DNA from: an uncultured Sutterella sp.
GTDB lineage: Bacteria > Pseudomonadota > Gammaproteobacteria > Burkholderiales > Burkholderiaceae_F
Direction of reading: 5' to 3'
Length of the DNA stretch: 44,602 nucleotides
Assembly: GCA_900546995.1 (NCBI GenBank)
Contig: URFF01000004.1
Span: 1 to 44,602, forward strand
The notes beneath the pieces are model-generated. The model had not been told where the DNA came from. It searched no databases and worked only from the letters and a program-made list of their open reading frames with translations. Positions 29,088 to 38,306 of this stretch are shown here, in pieces. The position numbers and the translations under genes were made by a program. Each line of letters opens with the position of its first letter. Within the stretch, counting starts at the first letter, position 1.

Positions 29088-29927
29088 ATGAAAAATCCTC
29101 TTCAAGCAAATCTCTCAAAGAGTGTTAATGCCTCAGAGGGTATTTCTTTAACCAATGATTCTCAACTCGGAAAGGACCAAAAGATGAGTACCTGTGATAA
29201 ATCCCAAGAAAAAGTGACTGTTGGATGTTACATCTCGTTGGCGTTGGCCATTCTCTTTTTCTCCGGTCTGTGTGCAGGAGCCAGTCACTGGTGGGGAATT
29301 TGTGACTATATGACACTGATGGGTAAGGCAGGGCGTGTCGTCACCGGAGTGGTTGAAACCACAGACGGTTTGGCAACGACAACCGGGACGTTTCGCGGTG
29401 CGGGCGGTACCGGTGCCTTGGATGGTTTCATGTTCGGTATTTCGTCGATTCTGCCAGGCGTGATGTTGGTGATGGGCATGATCAATATTTTTGAGCACTA
29501 CGGCGCTTTGCGTGCCGCTCGTCAGCTTTTGACTCCGCTCATGCGTTTCTTAATCGGTGTACGGGGTTCAGCGGCTTTGGCTTTAATTGCCTGCTTGCAG
29601 TCGACCGACGGTGGTGCGGCGATGACCCGACAACTCAAAGATGAAGGGGAATTAACTGAAGTTGAAGTCAATAATTTCGCCACATTTCAAATGGTGGCAA
29701 GCGCGCCGATTACGAACTTTGTGACGACCGGTGCAGCCTTTTTTGCATTAACAGCCGCCAATGGTGAACCGGCGATGCTCACGAGTATTGGTTTCGGTTT
29801 GGTGGTGTTGCTCGCGGCTAAAGTGTTGGGCGCTAATTTAATGCGGCTGATTCAACTCAGAGCGAGTCGAAAAGTTTCGGCTCAAGAGCCTCAAATGGTG
29901 AGTGCTCCCGTTTTGGTGAAAGATTGA
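29088..29927 (+). CDS. yjiH: YjiH-like membrane protein with nucleoside-recognition (Gate) domain
   Basis: The 279-residue protein has a hydrophilic N-terminal 40 residues and then membrane segments at about 48-68, 115-135 (GISSILPGVMLVMGMINIFE) and 155-170. Further segments lie at 210-255. The Gate signature is in RGSAALALIACLQSTDGGAA and FATFQMVASAPITNFVTTGA. Its partner is the YjiG homolog downstream. In E. coli the yjiG-yjiH pair lies beside the isoaspartyl dipeptidase gene. A second start at 29184, with its own aaagga, would give 247 residues and remove the hydrophilic tail. The transported substrate is unknown. Confidence 0.75.
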   Translation: MKNPLQANLSKSVNASEGISLTNDSQLGKDQKMSTCDKSQEKVTVGCYISLALAILFFSGLCAGASHWWGICDYMTLMGKAGRVVTGVVETTDGLATTTGTFRGAGGTGALDGFMFGISSILPGVMLVMGMINIFEHYGALRAARQLLTPLMRFLIGVRGSAALALIACLQSTDGGAAMTRQLKDEGELTEVEVNNFATFQMVASAPITNFVTTGAAFFALTAANGEPAMLTSIGFGLVVLLAAKVLGANLMRLIQLRASRKVSAQEPQMVSAPVLVKD

Positions 29928-29947
29928 GCGAATTGAAAGGAATGATC

Positions 29948-30430
29948 ATGAGTGCAGTGATGACTAAAAAACCGATGGTGACCGATATTTTCGTTGAGGG
30001 TGCCCGCAAGGGTTGGGCGATTGGTACTCACTCCATTTTGCCGAACTTGGTGATGGCGTTTGTCTTAATTCGGATGTTATCAGTGTCAGGTTTGTTAACC
30101 TATTTCGGAACCCTTTGTGAGCCGGTGATGGCCATTTTCGGGTTGCCAGGAGAATCCGCGATGGCTCTGATGGCTGCCTATATGTCGATCGGAGGCGGCG
30201 TTGGTGTTGCGGTGGCTCTCTTTGAAGAAGGGGCGATCAATGGGGTACATCTGACGATCATTGCGCCGGCTATCTTTATCATGGGCGGTCAAATTGCTTA
30301 CATGGGACGCTGCCTTGGAGCGATTGGCATCGGTGGAAGAACGTTATTAGTCATTATGTGTATTCCGCCGATCATAGCCGTTGGTTCGCTGCTTGTTATG
30401 AGAGTTTTTGTTATGGGTATGACCGCTTAA
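29948..30430 (+). CDS. yjiG: YjiG-like membrane protein, SpmB/nucleoside-recognition family
   Basis: The 160-residue protein is close to E. coli YjiG: DIFVEGARKGWAIGTHSILP, then NLVMAFVLIRMLSVSGLLTY, CEPVMAIFGLPGESAMALMA and MGRCLGA. It has four to five membrane segments. It follows yjiH by 20 bases with aaagga before the ATG at 29948; an ATG at 29942 is also possible. The two probably act together as a transporter. A terminator follows, then a DUF401 permease. Confidence 0.85.
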   Translation: MSAVMTKKPMVTDIFVEGARKGWAIGTHSILPNLVMAFVLIRMLSVSGLLTYFGTLCEPVMAIFGLPGESAMALMAAYMSIGGGVGVAVALFEEGAINGVHLTIIAPAIFIMGGQIAYMGRCLGAIGIGGRTLLVIMCIPPIIAVGSLLVMRVFVMGMTA

Positions 30431-30459
30431 GGCGAGAAAAGAAAAAATATCCCTTTTTT

Positions 30460-30496
30460 GAGTTTCGGAACTAATTTCCGGGACTCTTTTTTTTTT
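30460..30496 (+). terminator. rho-independent terminator after yjiG
   Basis: GAGTTTCGGAA (30460-30470) pairs with TTCCGGGACTC (30476-30486) with two G-U pairs, followed by ten Ts (30487-30496). Confidence 0.88.
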
Positions 30497-30568
30497 GCGA
30501 CGTTGGACAGTTGGCACATCCAGCGAGTAGGATGAGGCATTCGATTTCTACAACGATAATTCTCAGAT

Positions 30569-31801
30569 ATGTCGATTTTTCTGATTATTGCCATCGCGAT
30601 GGCGATCACTTTGGTGCTTTTGCGAAAACGTTTTCCCATTGGCATAGCCATTATGGTCGCCGGGATTTTCATCTGGTTGACAACCGGCCCGCAAATTAGC
30701 GAGTTGACACAAGCCGTTGTGCAAATGGTGTCATTGCCGAGAAATTATGATTTGATCATTGCTCTTTACTTGGTGATCTGTCTGGAAATTGAGCTTCGAA
30801 GAAGCGGCTGTTTGGCCGGTATGGTTCAAGCTTTATATCGCATGTTTTCCGGTCCGAAATTTACTTTGGCTGTGATGCCGGCTTTTTTAGGGTTATTACC
30901 CTCAGTCGGTGGCGCTCGTTTTTCCGCTCCGATTGTTGAGGAGGCGAGTAAAGGCATTGAGATCACTCAAGAAAATAAAGCGGCGATCAATTTTTGGTTT
31001 CGACACATTTTTGAGTTTTCAAGCCCCATTGTGCCGGGGATGATTCTCGCGTGCGGCATTGCCGGCGTCAAAGTCGGCGACCTGATTGTTCACTTAGGGT
31101 GGCTCACGATCCTTGCTTTTATTTTGGGTTGGATTGTGATGGTCAGGCCGATTCGGGTAGTTAAAAGTGAAAGAACGCAGGAGTCGGCTGATGAAGCGCA
31201 TCATCACAATGTGGATTTTATTTTGGCTTTGGCACCTGTGGTCGTTAATGTGGTGCTGATGATTGCTTTTGAATTAAATGCCTCTGTAGCCATGGCGATT
31301 GTGGTTTTTGCCATGATTCCGGTTTTGATGATTTTTAATCGTTACGTCAACATTAAAGAGGTGTTTGTCGGTGCGCTTGATTACAAAATGTTTGCGAATA
31401 TTATTTGCATTCTTTTGTTTATCCAATTGTTGGATTCCACCGGTCTATTGGCGCAGATTGTTTCATCCTTTGAAAATTCCGTGCTTCCCGTTCCGGTCAT
31501 CATCGGCTGCATCGCCTTTATTGTGGGGGTGTTGACCGGTATTTCCCAAGGTCATATCGCGATTGTGATGCCTATTGTGGCGGCTTTGTCCATGGGAGAC
31601 TTGGATCTAGTCGGCGTGGCAATGGTTTTCGGTGTGGCAGGTCAAATGATCACACCGACTCATGTTTGCTTAACGATCACGGTTGATTATTTTAAGAGTG
31701 ATTTCTTTAAAACATTGAAGCCGGTTGTAGTCGCTGAAGTGGCTTTGTTGGTTGCCTTTATTGTTGTCAGTTACCTGACTTGGGGGCGACAACTTTTCTA
31801 A
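30569..31801 (+). CDS. DUF401-family membrane permease
   Basis: The 410-residue protein has about ten membrane segments and matches DUF401 (PF04165). Family features are the MPAFLGLLPSVGGARFSAPIVE segment, the FWFRHIFEFSSPIVPGMILA stretch, GVLTGISQGHIAIVMPIVAA and the end segment MITPTHVCLTITVDYFKSDF. The two symmetrical halves with GARFSAP and TPTHVCL resemble ion-transporter-superfamily reentrant loops. The substrate is unknown; neighbours suggest dicarboxylates, amino acids or peptides. No ribosome binding site is clear before the ATG at 30569. Confidence 0.8.
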   Translation: MSIFLIIAIAMAITLVLLRKRFPIGIAIMVAGIFIWLTTGPQISELTQAVVQMVSLPRNYDLIIALYLVICLEIELRRSGCLAGMVQALYRMFSGPKFTLAVMPAFLGLLPSVGGARFSAPIVEEASKGIEITQENKAAINFWFRHIFEFSSPIVPGMILACGIAGVKVGDLIVHLGWLTILAFILGWIVMVRPIRVVKSERTQESADEAHHHNVDFILALAPVVVNVVLMIAFELNASVAMAIVVFAMIPVLMIFNRYVNIKEVFVGALDYKMFANIICILLFIQLLDSTGLLAQIVSSFENSVLPVPVIIGCIAFIVGVLTGISQGHIAIVMPIVAALSMGDLDLVGVAMVFGVAGQMITPTHVCLTITVDYFKSDFFKTLKPVVVAEVALLVAFIVVSYLTWGRQLF

Positions 31802-31828
31802 ATTGAAGCCAGCCTGATGACAAAAAAT

Positions 31829-31855
31829 AGGGGCCGAGCGTATCGCACGGCCCCT
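31829..31855 (-). terminator. hairpin terminator between convergent DUF401 and ppsR genes
   Basis: AGGGGCCG (31829-31836) pairs with CGGCCCCT (31848-31855). On the minus strand it is followed by ATTTTTTG, so it terminates ppsR; it may also stop transcription from the left. Confidence 0.8.
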
Positions 31856-31873
31856 ACTTGTATCGTCTCAGCA

Positions 31874-32743
31874 TCAATCAATACGATGAGCGTTATGCAA
31901 ATTCAGATCTGCCATGATAGTGGCCGAGATTTCTTCAATCGAACGGCTCGTTGAATTCAACCATTTAATGCCTTCGCGACGCATTAAGTTTTCTGCAGCC
32001 TCCACTTCTTGGCGGCAATTTTCAATGGAGGCGTAGTGACTGCCCGGGCGACGTTCGTTGCGAATTTGAGACAAACGCTCCGGCGAAATGGAAAGCCCGA
32101 AAAGTTTTTCACGCTTGTCATGAAGAACTTCAGGCAATTCGCCTCGATCAAAGTCCTCAGGGATGAGCGGGTAGTTCGCCGCCTTGACACCAAATTGCAT
32201 GGCAAGGAACAAACTCGTCGGCGTTTTACCGGAGCGACTCACACCAACAAGAATGACGTCGGCTTCATTGAGGCCTTTATTCATTTGACCGTCGTCGTGC
32301 GCCAGAGAGTAGTTAATGGCTTCGATACGGCGGTTATAACGCTCTTCATCTTTAATGACATGGCTGCGTCCCATGGAGTGGGCAGATTTCAAGCCTGTCT
32401 CTTGTTCAATTTCTTTAATGAAGGAGCGGAAAAATTCAATGCGAAAGCCTTGGCACTTTTCGGTAAACGTTTTGTGAATGTTGACATCAACAAAAGTCGA
32501 GAAGACCAAGGGGCGAACACCGGTTTTAATGTAAGTGTCATTGATTTTCTGGGCGGCCAGAGCGGCCTTGTCCGGTGTGTCAATGAAGGGCATACGGATT
32601 TGATCGTACTCAAGGTCAGTGAACTGAGTCAAAACCGAATGGGCTAAGGTTTCAGCCGTAATTGCAGTGGCGTCCGAGACGATAAAGACCGTACGTTTAC
32701 CGCTTTTTTTGACCGGTTTGTCGTTTTGCAAGGTGTTGAACAT
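31874..32743 (-). CDS. ppsR: phosphoenolpyruvate synthase regulatory protein (PSRP, DUF299)
   Basis: The 289-residue protein is a PPSR/DUF299 kinase-phosphorylase. The opening FIVSDATAITAETLAHSVL and the P-loop GVSRSGKTPTS at residues 167-177 are diagnostic, followed by NYPLIPEDF and FGLSISPERLSQIRNERRPG. It phosphorylates with ADP, and dephosphorylates, the PEP synthase active region, switching the enzyme off and on. It is divergent from its target gene ppsA, 91 bases apart. Length is normal. Confidence 0.95.
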   Translation of the reverse strand: MFNTLQNDKPVKKSGKRTVFIVSDATAITAETLAHSVLTQFTDLEYDQIRMPFIDTPDKAALAAQKINDTYIKTGVRPLVFSTFVDVNIHKTFTEKCQGFRIEFFRSFIKEIEQETGLKSAHSMGRSHVIKDEERYNRRIEAINYSLAHDDGQMNKGLNEADVILVGVSRSGKTPTSLFLAMQFGVKAANYPLIPEDFDRGELPEVLHDKREKLFGLSISPERLSQIRNERRPGSHYASIENCRQEVEAAENLMRREGIKWLNSTSRSIEEISATIMADLNLHNAHRID

Positions 32744-32834
32744 TTCTATCCTGAAGAAAAAAGTACCGAAACGGATCGGTTGTCGCTACAATTCGGATAT
32801 TCTAACAATCCAATCTTTCTTTTGGGGGAAGAAA

Positions 32835-35219
32835 ATGCCGCAAGGTCGTTATGTATTTCCGTTTAGCCAACTGCGTATGACCGACGTCGATCGCGTTGGT
32901 GGTAAGAACGCCTCTTTGGGTGAGTTACTGAGCCAACTGACAAGCGCCGGGATTCGAGTTCCTGACGGTTTCGCCACGACTGCTGAAGCTTTCCGCCTGT
33001 TCTTAAGTGAAAATCATCTTGAAGAGCGTATTAATGAACGTTTGAAGGATCTTAACGTTGAAGACGTCAAGGCCTTGGCTCAAGCCGGTGCTGAAATTCG
33101 TGAAATGATCGAAAAGGCTCCCTTCCCTCAAGCGCTCGAAGCAGAAATCCGTGAATTTTATGATTGGCTTAAAGACGGTCAGGAAGAAATCAGCGTGGCT
33201 GTTCGTTCGTCGGCAACCGCAGAAGACTTGCCGGACGCTTCTTTTGCCGGTCAACAAGAAACTTATTTGAACGTGGTCGGTATTGATCAAGTGCTCGCTC
33301 GTATGCGCGAAGTGTTCGCTTCGTTGTATAACGATCGCGCGATCAGCTACCGTGTCCACAAGGGATTCACTCATTCTGAAGTCGCCCTTTCTGCCGGTGT
33401 GCAACGTATGTGCCGCTCCGATAAGGGCGCTGCCGGTGTGATGTTCACGCTCGACACGGAAAGTGGTTTTGATCAAGTTGTTTTCGTGACCGCTAGCTAC
33501 GGCTTGGGTGAAACGGTGGTTCAAGGCGCGGTGAACCCCGATGAATTCTATGTTCACAAGCCCATGCTCGAAAAGGGTAACTTCCCGATCATCCGTCGTA
33601 ACTTGGGCAGCAAGTTGATCAAGATGGAATTTGACCCGGAAGGTGCCAAGGGCGGTCGCTCCGTTCGTACGGTTGATGTGAGCGCCGAGGATCGCCGTCA
33701 CTTTGCTATTACCGACGACGATGTCATCGAATTGGCTAAATTCGCTACGATCATCGAAAAACACTACGGTCGTCCGATGGATATCGAATGGGGTAAGGAC
33801 GGTATTGATGGCAAGATCTACATTTTGCAAGCTCGTCCTGAAACCGTTAAGAGCCGCCAAAACAACGCTGACGTTCAACAACGCTTTACTTTAAAGAGCA
33901 AGGGTAAGTTGTTGGTTACCGGTCGCGCCATTGGTCAAAAGATCGGTATGGGTCCGGTGCGCATCGTGGCTGACGCAAGCGAAATGGAACGCGTGAAAGC
34001 CGGTGACGTTCTTGTTACCGACATGACCGACCCGAACTGGGAACCGGTGATGAAGCGTGCGAGCGCTATTGTGACTAACCGCGGTGGTCGTACTTGCCAC
34101 GCCGCCATTATTGCCCGTGAATTAGGCATCCCGGCTGTGGTCGGTTGCGGTGATGCAACGGAACGCTTGGTCGAAGACGAAGAGGTAACCGTCTCCTGCG
34201 CTGAAGGCGATACCGGTAAGATCTACGAAGGCCGTCAAGACGTGGAAGTTGAAGAAGTGCGTCGCGGCGCATTGCCGGATGTGCCTGTCAAGATCATGAT
34301 GAACGTGGGCAATCCGCAATTGGCCTTTGAATTCCAATCCATCCCGAATAAGGGTGTGGGTTTGGCCCGCTTGGAATTCATCATCAACAATAACATCGGT
34401 ATTCACCCGAAGGTGGTTTTGGATTACCCGAATGTGGATGGTGAGTTGCGTGACGCGGTTGAACGTTTGAGCGCAGGCTACAAGAGCCCGGTTGACTTCT
34501 TCGAAAGTAAGCTTGCAGAAGGCGTTGCAACGATCGCTGCCGCTTTCTGGCCGAAGAAAGTGATCGTTCGCTTGTCTGACTTCAAGAGCAACGAATACAA
34601 GAAGTTAATTGGCGGTAACCGTTACGAACCGGATGAAGAAAATCCGATGTTGGGTTTCCGTGGCGCTTCCCGCTACATTGCCAATAGCTTTGCCGAATGC
34701 TTCCGTATGGAATGCCGTGCGATGAAGTTTGTTCGCGATACGATGGGCTTGACCAATGTTGAATTGATGGTGCCGTTCGTTCGTACGCTCGATGAAGCTC
34801 GCCAAACCATTGAAATCATGGAACGCAATGGCTTGAAGCGTGGTGAAAACGGTTTGCGCGTCAACATGATGTGCGAAATCCCGTCTAACGCCGTTTTGGC
34901 TGACAAGTTCCTCGATTACTTTGACGGTTTCTCAATCGGCTCCAACGACATGACCCAATTGACGTTGGGTCTTGACCGTGACTCCGGTTTGGTTGCCGCA
35001 AGCTTTGATGAACGCAACGAAGCCGTTAAGATCATGTTGTCGATGGCAATCCGTGCTTGCCGCGCTCGCGGTAAGTATGTCGGTATTTGCGGTCAAGGTC
35101 CTTCTGACCATGAAGACTTGGCTCAATGGCTCATGGAAGAAGGTATTGAATCCATCTCCTTGAACCCGGATACCGTGGTTGACACCTGGCGTCGTTTGGC
35201 CGCTTCCGCTAAGAAGTAA
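32835..35219 (+). CDS. ppsA: phosphoenolpyruvate synthase
   Basis: The 794-residue protein has the N-terminal pyruvate-phosphate dikinase ATP-binding domain (VGGKNASLGELL, then VRSSATAEDLPDASFAGQQE). The phosphohistidine domain carries GGRTCHAAIIARELG, with His422 as the catalytic histidine. The TIM-barrel domain has GLARLEFI, ending with the Cys region YVGICGQGPSDH. It converts pyruvate, ATP and water to PEP, AMP and phosphate. Ribosome binding site tgggggaa precedes the ATG at 32835; open frame upstream to 32667 lacks homology and overlaps ppsR. Codon use is that of a highly expressed gene. Confidence 0.97.
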   Translation: MPQGRYVFPFSQLRMTDVDRVGGKNASLGELLSQLTSAGIRVPDGFATTAEAFRLFLSENHLEERINERLKDLNVEDVKALAQAGAEIREMIEKAPFPQALEAEIREFYDWLKDGQEEISVAVRSSATAEDLPDASFAGQQETYLNVVGIDQVLARMREVFASLYNDRAISYRVHKGFTHSEVALSAGVQRMCRSDKGAAGVMFTLDTESGFDQVVFVTASYGLGETVVQGAVNPDEFYVHKPMLEKGNFPIIRRNLGSKLIKMEFDPEGAKGGRSVRTVDVSAEDRRHFAITDDDVIELAKFATIIEKHYGRPMDIEWGKDGIDGKIYILQARPETVKSRQNNADVQQRFTLKSKGKLLVTGRAIGQKIGMGPVRIVADASEMERVKAGDVLVTDMTDPNWEPVMKRASAIVTNRGGRTCHAAIIARELGIPAVVGCGDATERLVEDEEVTVSCAEGDTGKIYEGRQDVEVEEVRRGALPDVPVKIMMNVGNPQLAFEFQSIPNKGVGLARLEFIINNNIGIHPKVVLDYPNVDGELRDAVERLSAGYKSPVDFFESKLAEGVATIAAAFWPKKVIVRLSDFKSNEYKKLIGGNRYEPDEENPMLGFRGASRYIANSFAECFRMECRAMKFVRDTMGLTNVELMVPFVRTLDEARQTIEIMERNGLKRGENGLRVNMMCEIPSNAVLADKFLDYFDGFSIGSNDMTQLTLGLDRDSGLVAASFDERNEAVKIMLSMAIRACRARGKYVGICGQGPSDHEDLAQWLMEEGIESISLNPDTVVDTWRRLAASAKK

Positions 35220-35230
35220 TCGGTGTTCGT

Positions 35231-35256
35231 AAGGTCACGACGTTTGTGACCTTTCT
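35231..35256 (+). terminator. terminator after ppsA
   Basis: AAGGTCAC (35231-35238) pairs with GTGACCTT (35246-35253), followed by TCT. It is weaker than the hairpin that follows at 35263. Confidence 0.65.
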
Positions 35257-35262
35257 ACAAGA

Positions 35263-35299
35263 AAAGCCTCCTTGATTTGTTCCAGGGAGGCTTTCTTTT
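35263..35299. terminator. bidirectional terminator between ppsA and the LysR gene
   Basis: AAAGCCTCC (35263-35271) pairs perfectly with GGAGGCTTT (35286-35294), followed by CTTTTA on the plus strand and TTTTCTTG on the minus strand. It serves both convergent genes. Confidence 0.85.
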
Positions 35300-35322
35300 A
35301 CGGCAATCGCAGAGAAGTCTTT

Positions 35323-36192
35323 TTAAAGAGTCTTTAATTCCAATAAGATGGATTCGAGCGCTTTAAGATTGGGCGATTGCGTATGTTTTAAATGCACAAA
35401 GTCAACACGAACTTCCGATAAAGTTCGGGGCAGTTGATGAACGGAAACCGTGTCAATGCAGTGGAAATATTCAATCCAATGCAAAGGCACAACGGAAACG
35501 CCAAGTCCTGCGGCAACAGTACCTAAAATAGCCGAGTAAGACGGCAATTCAATGACTCGCGCCGGTGTCATACCGGCCTCATGAAACCATTCAAGACATT
35601 GGTCGTGATGAGTGCCGGCAATGTGAAAAGCTAAGACCGTATCGTGTTCAATGTCTTTTGGGGTGAGAACTGGTCGATGCGTTTTTGAAGCAATCAAAAC
35701 CAATTTTTCGGGAAAAAGAGCCACCGTGCGAAATTCATCATGATAAGTGTGGGTAATCATCAGTCCGGCGTCAATTTCACGTTCAAGAATGCTTTTACTG
35801 ATCTGCTCGCTCGAACCCACCTTGAGTTCCAGTTTGATGGAAGGGTAACGGTGAATCAGTTCGGAGATCGGGCCGGCTAATCGTGTGCCTGCTAAGCTAT
35901 CGGTCGCACCGAGTCGCAAAAGACCGCCGGGTAGTCTCTTCACTAAGCGACTTTCCGCCGTGCGGACACTGGATAAAATCTTCCGACCGTCTTCGGCAAG
36001 CTCCAGTGCGTAGGCGGTGGGAATGATGTTGCGCCCTTGTTTTTCAAAGAGCGTAATTCCCAGGCGATTTTCCAAATTTTGTAATCGCATGCTCAAAGCC
36101 GAAGGGACCCGATGCAGCAATTGGGCCGCTTTGTTGATGCCGCCGGAATCCACCACGGCAACCACCGTTCGAAAGTCTTCTAATTCAATCAT
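35323..36192 (-). CDS. LysR-family transcriptional regulator
   Basis: The 289-residue protein has an N-terminal winged helix-turn-helix (residues 1-60: FRTVVAVVDSGGINKAAQLL, then VPSALSMRLQNLENRLGITL, FEKQGR) and a periplasmic-binding-like effector domain. It is divergent from the AspT-type exchanger at 36483, so that gene is the probable target, with an amino acid or dicarboxylate as the likely effector (inference). Length is normal. The start codon is set at the ATG at 36192. Confidence 0.92.
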   Translation of the reverse strand: MIELEDFRTVVAVVDSGGINKAAQLLHRVPSALSMRLQNLENRLGITLFEKQGRNIIPTAYALELAEDGRKILSSVRTAESRLVKRLPGGLLRLGATDSLAGTRLAGPISELIHRYPSIKLELKVGSSEQISKSILEREIDAGLMITHTYHDEFRTVALFPEKLVLIASKTHRPVLTPKDIEHDTVLAFHIAGTHHDQCLEWFHEAGMTPARVIELPSYSAILGTVAAGLGVSVVPLHWIEYFHCIDTVSVHQLPRTLSEVRVDFVHLKHTQSPNLKALESILLELKTL

Positions 36193-36482
36193 TCAAATTT
36201 CCTGAATAAAAGAATCAAATTATTTTTATTGTACTGAATTATTCCGCCAGATATACTTACTTTGACTTAGTTGAATGGATAATATACTTAGAAAGTTATG
36301 ATTATCGTCTCGATTGACTTTGTTTTGAGGTCGGCTTTCCAAGTACATCAATCCAATCAAGAGAAAATATTAATCCATGCTCCCTTACATTGATTTTGGG
36401 GTTTCGGGTCCTGGGCTTTGTCCCGGGACCCTTTTCATTGTCAGGAAGCGTTATCTTTCATTAAAGATTTAAGGAGTAAGCC
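36193..36482 (+). promoter_or_regulatory. divergent promoter and leader region of the AspT-type exchanger
   Basis: A possible promoter is TTGACT (36262-36267) and TATACT (36283-36288) with a 15-base spacer. A hairpin with GGGTCC (36406-36411) and GGACCC (36426-36431), extended by a CCGGG-type inner stem, is followed by TTTT (36432-36435) and lies 48 bases before the start. It looks like an intrinsic terminator inside the leader, so attenuation is possible. Confidence 0.5.
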
Positions 36483-38168
36483 ATGCAGTGGCTCAACACG
36501 CTGTTGACCGATCCCAATTCTGTCGCTCACATTATGGCAGTCTATGTCACGATTTGCGTCATCGGGATGATTTTAGGAAAAATCAAAATCTTCGGTGTCG
36601 CTTTCGGCAGTATTTTGGTGCTTTTTGTCGGATTGGCGGCCAGTCACTTTGGTGTCAAGGTTAACATGGAAGTTTTGGGTTTTGTCCGAGACTTCGGCTT
36701 GATGATCTTTATTTTCTTTATCGGTTTACAGGTCGGCCCCTCCTTTTTCTCCTCGTTTAAGAGCGTCGGTATTGTCTTAAACGCTTTAATGGTTTGTGGT
36801 CTTTTGCTTGGAACACTGATTGCATTGGGTTTGTTTTTCCTCTTTTCCGATATCGTCAACATCGGTCAAATCATGGGGGTACTGTTCGGCGCCGTAACGA
36901 ATACTCCGGCTTTGGGTGCCGCTCAAGAAGCATTGACACAAATACATTATGTCGGAGAAGACGTTGCGGTTGGTTACGCCTGCGCGTATCCCTTAGCGCT
37001 CATTTCCCTTATTCCGGTTTCCCTGTTTCTGCGTTGGTTATTTAAAGTCGATTTGAAAGAAGAGGATCGTCATTGGGACGACGAAGAAAAAGAAATCAGT
37101 AATGCGCCTGTGAGTTTTCACGTCTATGTCACTAACCACCTTTTAGATGGGTTGAGTTTGAAGCAAATTCACGAACGTATTCCTCGTCCGTTTATTTGCA
37201 CGCGCATTATGCATAATCGTGAAATCTCAAGCCCGACCGGACACGCTTCGATTTGCGTCGGCGATACGTTAAGAATCGTTGCTACCCCTGATAACAAGAT
37301 GGATATTGTGAGGGCGTTCGGTAAGGAAGATACCCGTATTGACTTAGCCACTGAAAAATCCCCTTTAGTCAGCCGCCGTTTAATTGTGACGAAATCCGAT
37401 TTGACGGGCACAACGATCGGTGATTTGGCTTTGAATAACGAAGACGGTGTCAATATCGCCCGTGTGTATCGAGCCGGTATGCAATTGTTCCCGGCCAATA
37501 ATTTGCACATTCAAGTGGGTGATGAATTGCAATGCGTGGGACCGGAGAACGCCATTAAGCGTCTGGCATTGCATCTGGGTAACCGTGTCAAACAGCTTGA
37601 GCAACCCAATTGGATTGCCATCTTTATCGGAATGCTCGTGGGGATTATCTTCGGCTCGATTCCGATTGTAATTCCCGGTATGCCCACGCCGCTTAAGCTC
37701 GGCTTGGCAGGCGGTCCGTTGATTATCGCCATTATTCTCGGTCGGTATGGCGCTTTGTTCCGCTTGGCGACTTACACCACCAACTCGGCCAACTTGATGC
37801 TTCGCGAGCTGGGGATTTCGCTCTTTTTGGCTAGCGTTGGTTTAACAGCCGGTACAAACTTTGTCCATGCACTCACTCAAGGCAACGGAATTTATTATGT
37901 GTTCTTTGGAATTCTCATTACCTATGTTCCGCAAATTGTGATGGGAATTATTGCTCGTAAGTTCTTCAAGTTAAATTTCCACAGTGTGTTGGGACTTTTA
38001 GCTGGTATTGCGACCAACTCGCCGATTTTGGCTTATGCAGCAACGCTTTCTGAGAAAAGTTCGTGCGTGATTGCTTATTCGACGGTTTATCCATTGGCAA
38101 TGTTCTTGCGTATTTTAAGTGGTCAGGTCATCGTTTTATTGATGTGGTCTTATGTACCGGTCGCTTAA
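36483..38168 (+). CDS. AspT/YidE/YbjL-family amino acid or dicarboxylate exchanger
   Basis: The 561-residue protein has two Asp-Al-exchanger membrane domains (about residues 12-180 and 375-555). Between them are two TrkA-C (RCK-C) domains (about 210-365: LDGLSLKQIHERIPRPFICT and IGDLALNNEDGVNIARVYRA). Repeated motifs GAVTNTPALGAAQEAL and GIATNSPILAYAATLS are typical of the family, in matching places in the two halves. The characterised member exchanges aspartate for alanine; the substrate here is not determined. The start has aaggagtaa. A terminator follows at 38191. Confidence 0.88.
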   Translation: MQWLNTLLTDPNSVAHIMAVYVTICVIGMILGKIKIFGVAFGSILVLFVGLAASHFGVKVNMEVLGFVRDFGLMIFIFFIGLQVGPSFFSSFKSVGIVLNALMVCGLLLGTLIALGLFFLFSDIVNIGQIMGVLFGAVTNTPALGAAQEALTQIHYVGEDVAVGYACAYPLALISLIPVSLFLRWLFKVDLKEEDRHWDDEEKEISNAPVSFHVYVTNHLLDGLSLKQIHERIPRPFICTRIMHNREISSPTGHASICVGDTLRIVATPDNKMDIVRAFGKEDTRIDLATEKSPLVSRRLIVTKSDLTGTTIGDLALNNEDGVNIARVYRAGMQLFPANNLHIQVGDELQCVGPENAIKRLALHLGNRVKQLEQPNWIAIFIGMLVGIIFGSIPIVIPGMPTPLKLGLAGGPLIIAIILGRYGALFRLATYTTNSANLMLRELGISLFLASVGLTAGTNFVHALTQGNGIYYVFFGILITYVPQIVMGIIARKFFKLNFHSVLGLLAGIATNSPILAYAATLSEKSSCVIAYSTVYPLAMFLRILSGQVIVLLMWSYVPVA

Positions 38169-38190
38169 TTTAGAGTGATTTGAACGTTGG

Positions 38191-38225
38191 GGGCGGAAGA
38201 AAACAAATTCCGCCCCTTTTTTTTC
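38191..38225 (+). terminator. rho-independent terminator after the exchanger gene
   Basis: GGGGCGGAA (38191-38199) pairs perfectly with TTCCGCCCC (38209-38217), followed by eight Ts. Confidence 0.92.
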
Positions 38226-38306
38226 AAAAAATAAAAGAAATTTCTTTAGAAATCCATATACTTAAAAATTCTGATTTGTTAAATCTTTTTCCATAAAGGC
38301 GGGAAT

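Noticed and set aside
32764..32780. ACCGA-N7-TCGGT palindrome between ppsR and ppsA as a Cra-like operator
   Set aside because: Match to the Cra consensus is poor and short palindromes of this length are common; not supported enough to list as a site.
33003..33881. 292-codon minus-strand frame inside ppsA
   Set aside because: Shadow of strongly codon-biased ppsA; no start signal or domain.
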